Of a stretch of DNA of 64,000 nt, positions 47,246-59,534 are shown piece after piece. Under the pieces are notes generated by a model, which worked only from the letters and a program-made list of their open reading frames with translations, was not told where the DNA came from and ran no database searches. This DNA comes from Paramarasmius palmivorus (taxonomy: Eukaryota; Basidiomycota; Agaricomycetes; Agaricales; Marasmiaceae): positions 186,001-250,000 of the forward strand of contig JAYKXP010000047.1 in assembly GCA_037176845.1 (NCBI GenBank), given 5' to 3'. Every line of letters starts with the position of its first letter. The first letter of the stretch is position 1. The position numbers and the translations under genes were made by a program.

Positions 47246-48648
47246 TTACTGATTACTGGGCAATGGAAGACCTGCCGCTACAATCACTGCTCGAAGGTCA
47301 CTCACTACCTTTTCTGCCGCTTCCTTAGCTGCGGTAGCGTCGGCTACCTTGGCCTCCGCGTCGGCTTCAACTTGCACAAGTTTGTCGGAGGTCCTGGCCA
47401 GCTGTGCAGCAAGCTGTGTGGTGTCACATCGTCGAGCAGTCATCAGGGACTGATAGAGCTCATGGTTAGCCTGGTGGAGGTTATCCAACAGATCCCCACC
47501 CTCGCTGCGCAGACGCTTCGACGTATAATGAATGAATGGCTGTGAAGCGGTGGGATGCTGGGCACTGAAATGAACCCAGGACCCAGTGATCTCGGCGAGG
47601 TCATGTATCTGGCGACATTGGATGAGTGCGGTGTACATTAGAACTGCCTAAAAGTGGACTTGCCTGAGTCACCAATGACCGGGTGCGGTCGTAGAATACT
47701 TTGGGGATATTGATTCCGAGGTCCGAGTCTTCGGTCCGTCCATTTTTGATGCGCCTAGCCTTGAGTTTCTCTTCTGTGGGCTGCCGAGTGCGACGAATGG
47801 CTGCAAAGCTGGATTAAACACGGTAACGCGGAGAATATCATATGACCTACTCAGTACTCTATTCCCTCTGTAAGCCCCAATAACTTCCCCAAAACAAGGG
47901 TCCGCTTTGGTCGGTCGTTTTCGGCGTGTTCTACTGGGTGTAGATAGGGGAGACGAGAATGTAGAAGAGCTTGGTGTCAAGGAAAGCTGATCTTGGGTAT
48001 CCATTAACCGCAATTGCGAGTCAGAAGTGATACGAGACGAAGTCGGTGTTGCTGGAGAGCTGTCAGCTGTTTGGTTTACCACCGGGTCTGAACTGTGTGC
48101 TGAGTCATTAGAAGCAGCCCGCAGAGCAGGATCAATGAGGCTGTCAGGAATGCCCTCAGAACCAGAGCTCTGAACCGAGAGTTAAGTATGAAAAGAAAGT
48201 TGGAAAACAGTGAAGTACGCACCGAGGAACTCTGAGTGGATTGATTATCTGGCGATGAGCCTCTCAGGGTTTCGGGTCTTGGAGACGAAGGGGGAGATGT
48301 CGAGTTACCATTGATTCCGGGCAGTGTATTGTCACTGTCAGCGCGAGGCTGATAGAACATGTTAGCTATAACACGTCTGGAAACTGCATACGACACTTAC
48401 AGTGCGGGAACCATCCAAATCTCCATCTTCTTGAATACACGCTGTTATGTCAGGTATTTGGCCGGCACCCTATCAAAAATATGTTATGAGTGGCTGTTTT
48501 AGAGTGTGAGGTAGTTTACCTTGACACGTCGCCTATAGCTTGTACAGTGTTTCATTGGGTGTGGTGCAGACGAAGCACCACACTTGCGACACATGCGATA
48601 AGGCTTGCCAGTATCAGGATCAATGGGAGTGTCAGAGGTTTTAGCCAT
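47246..48648 (-). CDS. Zinc-knuckle plus coiled-coil protein, divergent partner of the transposase
   Basis: It starts MAKTSDTPIDPDTGKPYRMC at 48648 and contains a compact cluster CRKCGASSAPHPMKHC (C-x2-C-x10-H/C type), which fits a small zinc-binding knuckle. A Ser/Pro-rich disordered section follows (NGNSTSPPSSPRPETLRGSS; SSTFSSPLSTPSRTRRKRPT), then a compact C-terminal part. The latter includes LIQCRQIHDLAEITGSWVHF, YTSKRLRSEGGDLLDNLHQA and an Ala/Glu coiled coil (VEADAEAKVADATAAKEAAE), with the stop at 47246. About five exons are separated by 50-bp-type introns, and phases were checked only in part. The start lies 114 bp from the transposase start on the other strand, so the two probably share a promoter region. 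Function unknown; DNA or protein binding in transposition is an inference. Confidence 0.6.
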
Positions 48649-48762
48649 GGCACCCGAGACAGAAACCAAGTGGGACAGTGACTTGACTACGAATTTATAC
48701 TGACCACTGCTTAGTCATCCACAAGAAGTGACCGCGTCACGGTGTGCTGTCAAAGCCAACCA

Positions 48763-51700
48763 ATGGCCTCCTCCAAAAGGCCGTGGGCATTGGATCCATG
48801 TCCGGAAGAGGCTCCGAAAAGGGTGAAGTTTCCGGGGCATAGCAAGGAATTTGTGAAAAGCCCTACGAAAAGGCTTGCAGCGACCCAGCACCGGAAGACA
48901 AATAGGTCGAAACCCGCGAAGTGTCCTCAACCACTTACGAAAGAGAGATCTACCGGAGTAGAGTCTCAGGTCTCCGGGTCTCCTACACCTCAAGAGCCTA
49001 TAATGGATCCTCCAGCCTTACACGATGCTGAACATATGGAGTTGGAAGGCCTTGGAGCTGCAGAGATGGGGACGCTAGACGAAGAAGAGGCATATGACGA
49101 TTTTGTCCAGCTGGTGGATGAGCAATACATCGCGTTTGTCCAAGTGACGACGTTTCTATATGTGGTACAAGGCTTTGATTCTGAACGCAGGTGCGGAACG
49201 GTGAGCCTATAGATACATAATCGCATGGCATTCGACTCACTCTTTCTCAGGCACTGTTCTACCATCTCGAAGCAAGGAAGAGCGGTGAAATCGATGTTAG
49301 ACTGAGCTGTCTCTGTCCCGAAGGCAAAAAAGGCGATTGCTTCCATAAGAAATTCTATCGGGATTTCAGAGAGTCAAGATTCCGCATGAACGAAGACGCT
49401 ATAAAAGCAGGTGAGGTTCTTGTATTTGTAGCTTTGCAACACAATACTAACTGTACAGTGCAGAAGGCACAGTGGTGCTTTTTCTTCGCCAGATGGTTGG
49501 AATGGATGACGAGGCATGGGTGAACCGCTTCTCTGTAGCGTACGATAGCCACTCCGATGCAATTCGCAGTCGAACGATAGTGACGTATGAAGGTAGCGAC
49601 TCCGGAGGGGGCAAATGGTCGTGTATCAAGTGCGCCGTCCAATGTTGTGCCCATATGCGCAAAGCCAAACGTTTGCTGGATATGATTGTTGGCAACCTTG
49701 ATGATTTGAGTGATGCCGAGGGAGGAGAAATGAGCAGTTTTGATGAAACAAATGAAATGTATATGGGTATGTGTTGTACTGTGCTGAGATCCACGAAGTA
49801 TCTTTGGGCCCTGACAGCTTCTTTAGTTGACTCAGCCAATACCAGATCTACAGACGAAAGGGCGATCTCATACCTCCCAATATTGCCGCCAGCATGGGCA
49901 AGTCTGCCAGAAGATCATGACCTATATCCCCGTCCCTCTCCAATCCAACCGCTTCCCCCAGTCCTGTCGCTTGAGAGCACATCAAGAACTGCGTGCGGAA
50001 GGCATTTGTATGATCCGACACGGACGGTAATACAGAGAGACTGTACCATCTATGGTTTGGTAGGACAAAGCAAACACTTGATCTGCATGCAAAGCTGCCC
50101 GAGCTGTCCTGCTGTGCAAAGGTGTTTCGTTGGGCCTGATGCTCGAACATTGGGCGTGTTCAACCTCAACAACTCAGTGCTGTTTACGCATGAGCTGCTC
50201 GACGACTATACCAACCGGTACACCAGTAGTGAAACACCGTTTGCCTCGTTTGTGGTGTCTATGGCAAGGATATACGCGGGAAGGAATGACAAATTTGTTG
50301 GAGAAGATCTTTTTCGGGGAGCTTGGTTTGCGTTTGCCTCACTGCAACACATGGCAGGCGATATGTGGTGTCCACAGTGCGGAGAGGCACCAGATACCAT
50401 GATATTCGACGGAGTCACGACAGGCTTTGCAAAGCGACATCTGCGAGAGACACTTTCTCCCCCCACAACGATCCCACCAAACCCCTTAGTACGCCATCGC
50501 ACTCGCCATTCCGGCCTTCAGTGGCTACCAGGCAGTAACTCCAAGGGACCTTGCACACGGGAAAAGCTCGCCAACTGGATCAAGCGATGGGGGGATAAGG
50601 GTTTGTTACCTAGCCCTGAACACGAGCAAAGAAAGGGAGAGTTGTTGGTGTTGGAGAATGAACTAGAGGCGATGGGTGCAAGTGCTATTGGCAAATTGTT
50701 GACGACGATCTATGTGCTTGATGCGGGTAAGCAGGATCCAAAAGTGAGGCGCCGTTATCGAACGGTTTTTGAACAGGTGAGCATCTATCCCCACGTATTA
50801 GTATAGATTTGACCTGAAAACATATAGTTGAGCGCAAACGAGTCGGCACTTCAGATGGTTAACTCACTTGGGTTGCAGTCCTTGAAGCGCTTTGTGGAGA
50901 AGCCATCTGTGGCGAGTGCGTCACTATTGTTGGATATCCCTGCTCTGATGTTGGTGGTAGAGCCAGCCGTTCGAGCCGTACATCATGTCAAACTCATTGT
51001 AGACCTGTGCCAGTGGATGGCTCAACGCGCTGAGGAGGTTTTGACCATGTTGACGCAAGGCAACTACGAAGGCCTTGAAGATATCAGAAACAGTAACGAT
51101 AACGGCGACAACTGGAAGGAGGTATGTTAACAAGTGCCTTGTCAAAGTGTACTGTCCCACTGACCTATCCCAGACGGGGTGCTACTATGGTCTTCCTCAG
51201 ATTCGATCTCGTCCAGCCTATCCCAAAATTACCGGCGATACAGATCCTGAGAAAGATATCAAACGAGGGGGTCAATGCTCTAAATTCTACTCGACTTATG
51301 GTGAACGAAGACTTACCGGAGGTCTCTTGTGCGCATGGTGCCAGCACAGTATTTGCTATGGATTTCATTGCATTCCAAAGGGTGAAGGCCGCAACGATGT
51401 CTTCTCCGCATTAGTGACGCGTTGGCCCAAAGCGCCGAGGCGTATAATATACGACTTTGCGTGTGCTCTAGGTCCGTACTGCATGACCCGAGAACCCGAG
51501 TTCTTCTCAAGAACACATTTCCTTATTGACCGATTCCATGCAAAAGGGCATAGTAAATGTTCTTCGGCAGCTTTTCTGTCGACACATGGCGAGGTAGATG
51601 GCGAAGTAGATAAGATAAATTCAAGTGCAGGAGAGTGCGGAAACAGTGGGATTGGGAAGATTCGCAAGCCGGTTAGTTACATGCGACAAAACCGAGCCAT

Positions 51701-51767
51701 TATCTTCATTAAGCACTATGTGTCGGTGTGGAACCGGATGCGAATTCGGAAGATGAGAGGTTTATAA
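48763..51767 (+). CDS. KDZ-superfamily transposase (Cys-cluster type)
   Basis: Six exons (48763-49200, 49251-49410, 49464-49766, 49827-50776, 50828-51121, 51174-51767) give 912 residues, all in phase. After a basic N-terminus there are zinc clusters: C166/C168/C176/H178 (CLCPEGKKGDCFH, SWIM-like) and CIKCAVQCCAH. The central part carries YLPILPPAWASLPEDHDLYP, SCPSCP, and CPQCGEAPDTMIFDGVTTGF. The C-terminal RNase H-like core has YDFACALGPYC (D809), LIDRFHAKGHSKC (D834) and SSAGECGNSG (E869). This is the D...D/H...E pattern of KDZ transposases, with the added Cys pairs CAWC and CYGFHC. The family is that linked to CxC5/CxC6 cysteine clusters. No disruption is seen. It presumably binds the palindromic subterminal motifs and cuts the CCCACG ends. 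Confidence 0.88.
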
Positions 51768-52102
51768 TAGTAGCCGCAGTTGGTCGGAACTGCAACAGAG
51801 TAGTGACAATGACTGTAGACCCGAACGAGCTAAACTGTGGGGAGCCATGAGATTCAGAACTGTTTGATCAGACTTGGTAAGAATACGTACTTGAGTGGAC
51901 TACTTTCCAAACACAGGGCCTCAGCCCACATGAGCGACGGTCCCGCAAAACTGTCGAGATGAGTGTACGGTTCTGTGAAACTAGTCGGAACTAGTCACAG
52001 TGTGAGCTGTGACTGATACACGTGACACGTGCCAACGTGTCATTTTCCCAGGACTCAACGCCGAGGTCCGATCTCAATTCCAAGATAATAATGTACATTG
52101 AG
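51768..52102. other. Spacer with further palindromic motifs
   Basis: The space between transposase and next gene contains isolated relatives of the subterminal palindrome (cagttggtcggaactgcaac near 51780). It also has a cluster of CACGTG-type hexamers near 52018-52040. Confidence 0.4.
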
Positions 52103-53464
52103 CTAATCTACATACAATTGCGCATGGTCCTCATAGATTTCATCACCTTGTTTCTCCGTGAAAGTAGGCACAATGTCGTTGCTACTCAAGTTCTTCAATT
52201 CTTCAATTCCAATTGACTGAAGCAGCTGTGGCCTGGCAACGATAGTTAGACCATATGAAATGAATGTCAAAAGCAACGTAATTACCGTTGACAGACACCT
52301 GGGCGACAGCCCTTTAGTACTGCAAACCAGGCATTTTCGTACTCATGCTCAACGAGGTATTGTATGAGCTTTGAAGCAATGGCACCGTTCAGGGCTAGCT
52401 GCGCCTCGGCCTCACTTGCGAATGGTAGTACGGTGCCCCTTGCGGCCTTCGAAGCTTTATTGGCTTGTGTCCTGCATAGCGCAAGGTTGTCAGAGGAACA
52501 CCAAAAGAAAATCACGAAGAACTTACCGGTTGAGGTGAATCTGGTTACCTTTGGGAGCCTGAAGAACAAGGAAAGCGATTTCTTGCAGCCTCTCCTTGCC
52601 TTTGGTAGACGAGAAACCATTCCTGCGCCTAGGAGGCAATGTGTTGGGAGGGATCACAGCTTTTGTATCAGCCTTATGTAAGCCAGTTTGAGGCTCAGAC
52701 GACGGAACAGGTCCAACTGAGATGCTTGACCCAGCCGGAGGTTCGGTGTATGCAAATTGATTTAAAGGACCGGTGCGGGAGAATGTCTGGAAGTCTGATG
52801 GTTTGGAGAGGATTGCCGGGCTGTGGACAGGGACTGGAATGATGGTCGCCGGGTGTGTTTGCGTTGCCTTATCAGAATGTGAAGTGGGACCTTGCATCAC
52901 AATATCCTCGCGTGCTACCTGTGCATGGCCTCCATTGGGAGTAAGAGGTACATCTCTCACCATATCTTCGTATGATAAATCTGTATATGTTGTTTCGGGC
53001 GAAGAGGGCTGTGACCTGGCTGTTGAGAACGATTCTCGCCGGTCGGATTTTGATCCAGTGGTAACAGAGGGATCTGACAGATGTTTGAATAGAGATCCTG
53101 GGACGAAATTAGTTCAGTTCAACATCGAGTAGTGAAAAGCACACCAAGTGTGGCCTCAACTTCTTTTGCGGCTGCCTCCACAGATTCCATATGTTTTTCA
53201 AGCCTCTGCTGGTGCGCAAGGACTCGACCATTGTGCCAATGAACCTCTAGAATTGCAAGATTACAATGAGGCGCAAGAGGTAGTAAGGACTCAACTTACT
53301 GTCCAGATATAAACGGATACGCGAGGCAAGTTCCTGAACAATGGGATCCTGGATTTCGAGAGCTCGGCCTTCTACATCTACACAATCATGAGTTCAATGA
53401 GTATTCCAAGAGATGTTAACATACCAGTGAGCAAAGGCTGCGTTAGATCGTCCATTGCATCCAT
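52103..53464 (-). CDS. Unknown cargo protein with helical C-terminus
   Basis: About six exons run from MDAMDDLTQPLLTG (53464; an in-frame Met at 53572 is an alternative) to the stop at 52103. Parts in order are a helix (ALEIQDPIVQELASRIRLYL), a coiled segment (AHQQRLEKHMESVEAAAKE) and a long disordered Ser/Pro section. Then come RRRNGFSSTKGKERLQEIAF, EAEAQLALNGAIASKLIQYL with VEHEYENAWFAVLKG, and a last exon joined in phase (PQLLQSIGIEELKN). The final residues are acidic. I do not recognise it. It lies just inside the right inverted repeat and reads toward the transposase. Confidence 0.55.
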
Positions 53465-53701
53465 GATTGAGGTAAGTTGAAGTTGAATAAGGTTGAAATC
53501 GGGGGACTTTGTCACTGTGTCACTGACTGTGACTCGGTGAGGTAACGTCAGCCCACGCAGTGCTTGAGTCAAACCTGCAGTTCAGACGAACCATGGGGGG
53601 ATGAATATATCGTCGCGGGTTTCAGTTAGTCTAACGTAAGTCAGGAGTGTTATGAAATGACATATAGCGGCGTGTCAAATCAGAGGAGTCGACTATTTTG
53701 A

Positions 53702-55474
53702 ACAGTTGCCTGGAACCGTCAATGACCTTGGGGAAAGACGATGGTTTCTAGGAACTGTCAGCCATCTCTTAAGTCGACTACAGTTCGCATGAACCATGGG
53801 TGGAATATATTATCAAGGGCTTCCATGAATCTCAGTGAGTGTGAATACTCCCGTGGAGATCCAATATCTCTGAGAGTTCCCGGGAACCGTCAATGGCTTT
53901 GGGGAAAGACGACGGTTCTAAAACATCAGCCATCTCTTGGGTCGGCCACAGTTCGGATAAACCGTGGCTGGATGAACATGTTGTTAAGGATTTTGGTGGG
54001 CTTGAGTAGGTCAAAGTGGTACGAAATGGCGAATAACGACGTTCTAGAGCAGTGAGTTTGAAAGTTCCAACGAACTGTCAACGACGTCAGGACAGAGATG
54101 ACGGTTCTCGAGAACCATCAGCAACATCAGGCTGGGACTACAGTTCCAGGAAACCGTGATTGGATGAAGGTGTGTTCGAGGATTTGCTGTGGGTTCACGT
54201 GAGTTTGGGGAGTGTCTCAGTGGCGGATAGCTGAGATTCGGAGTGGAAAGATGAAAAATCCGCGACAGTTCCCAGGAACCATTAAACGACGTCGGGACAG
54301 AGATGACAGTTCCTAAGAACCATCAGCGACCTCGGGCTGGGGTTGCAGTCCCCGGGAAACCGTGATTGTATGAAGGTGTGGTCGAGGATTTTACACGGGT
54401 TCGCGTGAGCTTGGGGTGCGTCTCAATGACGAATAGCTGAAATTTGGAGCGAAGGGGTGAAATATCTGCCCCCGGCAGTTGCTAGGAACTGCCAACGAAC
54501 TTGGGCAAGAATGACAGTTTCCGGCGAACTGCAGTTCCAGTGAACTGCGATTGCTGCTGAAGGTTTAGTCAAGGGTTTCTGTGGGCTGTTTTTAGTGATG
54601 GATGACAGTGTTTCGGGAGCAAGAGACGGTAAGTGAGCATGTCTGACAGTTTCTACGAACCATCGACGGCCTGGAGCAGAGACGACCAGTTTTCCACGAA
54701 CTGCCAACGAACTTGGGCAAGAATGACAGTTCCGGCGAACTGCAGTTCCAGTGAACTGCGATTGGCTGAAGGTTTAGTCAAGGGTTTCCGTGGGCTGTTT
54801 TAAGTGAAGGATAACAGTGTTTCGGAGCAGAGGAAGTGAGCATGTCTGACAGTTTTCTACGAACCATCGACGGCCTGGAGCAGAGATGACAGTTTCTACG
54901 AACCGTCGACGGCTTGGAGTAGAGACGACAGTTTCTACGAAACCGTCGACGGCCTGGAGTAGAGACGACAGTTTCTACGAACCATCGTCAACTCTGACGC
55001 CGACTGCAGTTCTGTTGAACCGTGGTTGGGTGAGGTTGTTGTCAGAGGTTTTCATGGTCGTAGGTGTTTTCCATCGTGAAAAAGACTCCCTTTCGAGGTG
55101 ACGAGGTCGAGAGGTTTCACAGAACTGTCGGTGAATATTGGCCAGAAGGAGTTGTTCCAGGGAAACTGTCAAGGCCATTCGAAGTTCCTGTAAACAGTCT
55201 ACCCCACAGGCTATAAAGGTCTCAGTAATGGGTATCTCTCTACCCAAGAATATGAATACGCACCACACTCCGGTATGACCTATCGGACAGTTCCGTCAAA
55301 CCGTCCCCCCTTGACCTTGACGAAATCGTAGTTCTCAGGAATCGTGTCCCACGCAAGCTTTTTTAGACGCTGACATCATCTATTCATTCTCTTGTACATA
55401 CATGGACTACATTAGCGCGAGAATGTGAGCCCGCCCACATCATTTTTCCGACATTGTCCACATCTTTTCGTGGG
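53702..55474 (-). repeat. Right terminal inverted repeat
   Basis: Reverse complement of 37061-38813, 1773 bp against 1753 bp. The differences are small indels, for example near 53925 where a few bases present on the left are missing. The outer ~150 bp match exactly. Confidence 0.85.
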
Positions 55475-57417
55475 CGTTTCCTCCCGCGGCTGCCCCCAAT
55501 TACGTACCTGGTCTGTTCTTGATATAACTGGAACAAAATAGTGGGCGCCTGCATTAAACGCTTCTGAGAGAAGTACCTGGTCATGGAAGGGGAGGATGAG
55601 AGAATCAGAGATGGGCTATGGCGGTTTGCTGAGAGGAAGAATGTGGCAGTGTTGGCTTGTCGCGCAAGGCAAGCTTCAAGGCTTGAAGCTTGGGGAACAA
55701 CGAGCTCTGCCGGTATGGAAGTCGATGAATAGTCTTCAGCATAACGGTGAACGGAAATCTGTATAGTGGAATCGTGACGCCCATGACATTTCGAGAACAT
55801 CCCGGGAGTCCGCCTCGGAAAGTAACCGGGTCCGGAACCTTCACCGGACTCGGCCAAGTTCTTCTGCATGATCCACCACCACGTCTCCGATTTTGATCTT
55901 CGATACCTCCTCTTGACTCTGATTCTGGTCTACCCAGACGACGTTAGGGTCAAGCAAGGTGTTTCATGTTTCTTCAACTGGCTACATCTCGGCCCATAGT
56001 CCATAAAAAGTATTCGCTCAATGGAATGACATCAAGCCTCTCAAGTCGCCCTAGACGATCCAGAGAAGGAATACCCCCCAAAACGCCAGGACATTACCGA
56101 AAAATATCCAAATAACGCACGGAAATTCGTCGGTGTTTCAGCTTGAATTGCTTTGGCGCTTCCACCAGCTACCATAATGTGAGTTGTCAATCATTGAAAA
56201 TCACTGAATTGACGCTCACTAAGACTTCCTCAATTCAAAGCAGATTCGCATCTAGTTTTTGTCTTTCTCGCACACATACACCTTCAGATATTCGATTCAT
56301 GTTCCTTCGCAAGAAACTTCCTACTACATCACTCTGCGGCTTGAAACAGCTGAACGTTGTATTTCACAACGATGCAGTTCTACTGGCATACAGAAAGCAT
56401 AGATTCGGAAGAATCACCTGAACGTTGTCGACGCCAGGCCGACGAATACTTTGCGTTGGCCAAGGGGATATTCTCCAGCGATATTACAGTCATTACACAT
56501 GTTCGTTTGTCCAAACCTAGGTCTCAGATTCAGGATACCCACAAAGTCTGGAGTGAAGAGTACGCTGGAGTACCAAAGTTCACGGCTCTCACAGTCGCCC
56601 ATGACTCGGTCTGTAGTGGGATGGATCGAGGATGGATGCAATTCGGTCACACGTAGCGTGTTCCAACATACTGCGATATCCGGGCCAAGCATTCGTTCTA
56701 GAGTTCTAGGTTTTATCTGAAACCTTGTGAACCGAGGATCATCACGGTACGTGCTCCTTCGTCTCAAAATAGATCTGAACTTCGTTCACCCTATACCCTA
56801 TATCTTCCAGATCCAGACTTCCTGTTTTTACAGTCCAGTTCCTATCCTCTGACACGATGTGATATGTATTCCGACATACACCGTCTCTTCAATAAACACG
56901 CCTCAGACACTTAGCATCATTTGTACATGCTCTCTCCCTCTCGAAATGGACCTTGCGAAGCTCGCCGTCGAACACCATACATTTGTACTCGGCACGATGT
57001 GTGTTTATCCGTTTCGCTCCGCCGGAATCTCTGTAGATCCATCCTACATCATTTGAATCAGATGTGGAAGCTTAAAGACACGGTCCGATTTTGGAACGAT
57101 TGGCATATTCCATTCTATCTAATCTATACATACAGCCTGATATAGGTTCAAAAACCATGACCAAACTAGTATATTGTCTTCGTGGGAACTGGGGAACCCA
57201 TTTTCGAGCCACTGCAAGGAGTCATAGTCACGCTACTTCCGGCCAACCTATCGCCCTGCCCCTCTCATTTCTCTACATCATCGTCCGGCCCATAGCTTCT
57301 TTTTCACTCCTCTTCACATTCACATCCATCCAAAACCCCTCAAACAACCGCCTTTCGACATCCGCGTGACGTAATTGCTGAATACTCGCATTGCGCCCAA
57401 CCGTGAATGACTCTTCG
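55475..57417. other. Right flank of the transposon, possible broken gene
   Basis: A 161-residue minus-strand frame (55869-55384) runs across the transposon end into the inverted repeat. Its upstream part (GSGPGYFPRRTPG, PAELVVPQASSLEACLAR) has mixed composition and could be a gene cut by the insertion, but no matching continuation is seen at the left flank. From 55.9 to 57.4 kb only short unconvincing frames occur. Confidence 0.3.
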
Positions 57418-59534
57418 ATGGCAAGCACCACCAGGAGTTACGACGCCTCCAAAGATACTCCCACCACTGCAGAAGTTCCAAACATGCAAGGGCAAGTTCC
57501 TGGTTTAGTACACCGGGAGAAGGTTTCTACGCGTTGTTGTCCACTCCTTAGCAGATGCTGCGATTATTAAAATATACCTATAGCCATCGCTCCGACCAAA
57601 CATGACCGCAACCGCAACGAATATAGCAGCGACGACATCGCGGTTGATTCGGACGGTACATGCTTTGATAGCGACCATGGCATTCAATCCCATCGTTCCG
57701 ATAGCTTTGGACAGTATGATGCCGAAGCTGACGTGCTCATGGTCAAAGCATCTGCAGCCATTGTAGAACGGCGGGGGGCAGCAGTATCTCGCCAGCTACA
57801 TCGAGCACTCGTCCGTTCCTTCCAGTCACAGAGTACTGCCGTCGTATCAAAGGATACTTCGTTGCCGGCACCCCACAGCAACCCAGAAGCCATCTCTTTC
57901 GAGGAGATTAGCTCTCATTTGGCACGCAGGATGCAAGAATTATTAGCCTGGGATGGTGAACTCGCTCGCAAAGAGTTATCTCTCTCTGAGATTGAAGAGT
58001 CTCTCCGAACATTGCGTGTCCTCTCGCCAGCCGTTGACCCCCAGAAGACCTATAGAACATGGTTCAACCTTCATACACGCCGCATGGAGGAAGCCAGCCG
58101 AGTCCATAGTAAAGCCAAGGAGCTTTGCGAACGGGAGCTCGAGCTCAACCAACTTTTCAATACAGTGTCTGTCAAGGCTACAGAACTGGATGTGCTTGAG
58201 AATAGCCTGAGGCATCGGGAAGAGGACATCCAGAAGAGGGATGACATTTTAGGGACGGCGGAGATGGCGGTACGGGTAATCGAGGATCACTTACGGGATC
58301 GCGAAGCACATGTTGAAGAAAAGGAAAGGTTTCAAGACGAGAAGGAAACTTTACTGAAGCAGCGCGAGGCAGCTATTCAGCACAAGGAATCCGAACTAGG
58401 TCAAAGTGCTGCATTGCAGGAAACCACCAGCACAGTGCTCCGTCACCGAGAGGAAACTCTATCAGTTGCAGAGGCCGCTGCGTCGGAAAGAGAAGAGAAA
58501 CTCGCAAGTCGCGAGCAGGAAGCCAGGCAGCGTAGCCAAGTGGTCCAGCAGCAGCAGCAGGTCCTTTCCCAGGGTCTGATAACCTATCAAAACGACCTTT
58601 CGGCACTACGCAGACGCGAGGATGTTATTCGGAGTACGGAGGTTGAATTAGTCGAGCAAGCCTCGTCGCAGGCAGCCACCGATGCATCACTGTGTCAGCG
58701 CGAGAAAAACGTGTCGATTAGGGAAAGAGCCACTTCCGAGCAAGAGGCTCTCCTTCTCACTCGCAGTTCAGAACTAGAACACTGGGCTGACGCTCTCCGA
58801 CAAAACGAGGAATCCCTCACCACGGCACTCGATGAACATAAAAATAGCATCTCAAAGTTGGAGTCTCACCGAAAAGCAGTAGTGCACCGAGAAATGGAGG
58901 TGAACACAATAGCTGCATCGCAAAATGCTGCAATCGCAGCATTATCTCAAAGAGAAGATGCAGTGTTCATCAGGGAACGAGAGACTTCGGAACGTGAAGA
59001 AGCTGTTTTGAATCAGGATTTGTCACTCAGGAACCGTGCTCAGGCACTCGATAGCCAACAAATGATTCTCTCCGAGGCACAGGCGGCGCACGAAGTCAAG
59101 GATTGTGCACTTCAGACCCGCCAAGTGTCCATCCAGCAGCAAGACGAAGACTTGACTGAAAAGATTCGGAGCCACGAGGTCGCGGTCCAATCATTGTCTC
59201 GTCGAGAGGACCAGGTCTTGAGGCAGGAGCAGGCCATTTTGCACCGAGAACAAGCCCTTACAACCAAGGGCAATGCGTTAACGGAGAAGGAAGAATCTCT
59301 CACGCAAAGGGAAAAAGCGAATAGCAGCCAGAAAGGAAACAGTCAGTGCTTGCAGAAGGACAGTTTCTGAGTCGTTCTGCAGAACTCAAAACGCGTGAAG
59401 AAGCCATTAGAAAGGCGGAGGAAGAGCTCGAAAAGGTTCCCATGCGCGAGGCAAGTTCAGAATCGAATGAACTACATGATCTGCAGGACCGACCGGATCC
59501 CACCGAGTCCATACTCGAAGAGAAATCTGAATAG
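57418..59534 (+). CDS. Coiled-coil protein with late frameshift
   Basis: A first exon from MASTTRSYDASKD (57418 to about 57507) joins a second exon starting near 57571 (APTKHDRNRNEYSSDD). The second exon leads into ~500 residues of coiled coil with RExxLxxRE-type repeats (RREDQVLRQEQAILHREQAL). The style matches the coils at 32-36 kb, but there is no shared N-terminal module. The first part (LHRALVRSF, HSNPEAISFEEI) is helical. Near 59330 the frame ends (stop at 59368), while a neighbouring frame carries on with the same coil character (LAEGQFLSRSAELKTREEAI) to a stop at 59534. No intron fits in the gap, so a one-base indel, or an error in the sequence, is likely. The donor of the first intron (GTTTAG) is weak. 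Function unknown. Confidence 0.6.

Larger units (their letters stand above)
37061..55474. mobile_element. 18.4-kb KDZ-type DNA transposon with cargo genes
   Basis: The two ends are inverted copies. The left end starts CCCACGAAAAGATGTGGACA, and the right end is its exact reverse complement. The outermost ~150 bp are identical by eye, and similarity continues for about 1.75 kb. Between the repeats lie a plus-strand KDZ-superfamily transposase (48763-51767), an F-box-like gene (39349-40911) and four minus-strand genes for mostly disordered proteins. The subterminal regions are filled with palindromic motifs. No target-site duplication is visible: the left flank ends ttcataat and the right flank begins cgtttcct. 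KDZ elements are known as large, cargo-carrying basidiomycete transposons. The intact transposase and near-identical ends suggest recent activity. Confidence 0.85.

Noticed and set aside
52018..52040. CACGTG cluster here and near 63843 as regulated promoter elements
   Set aside because: Hexamers of this type occur by chance, and neither sits at a clear promoter distance from a gene start.
37061..55474. TET/JBP oxygenase gene as cargo of the KDZ element
   Set aside because: Such genes are known from KDZ transposons of mushrooms, so I looked for one. None of the cargo frames shows the expected HxD...H iron-binding pattern or any TET-like stretch.
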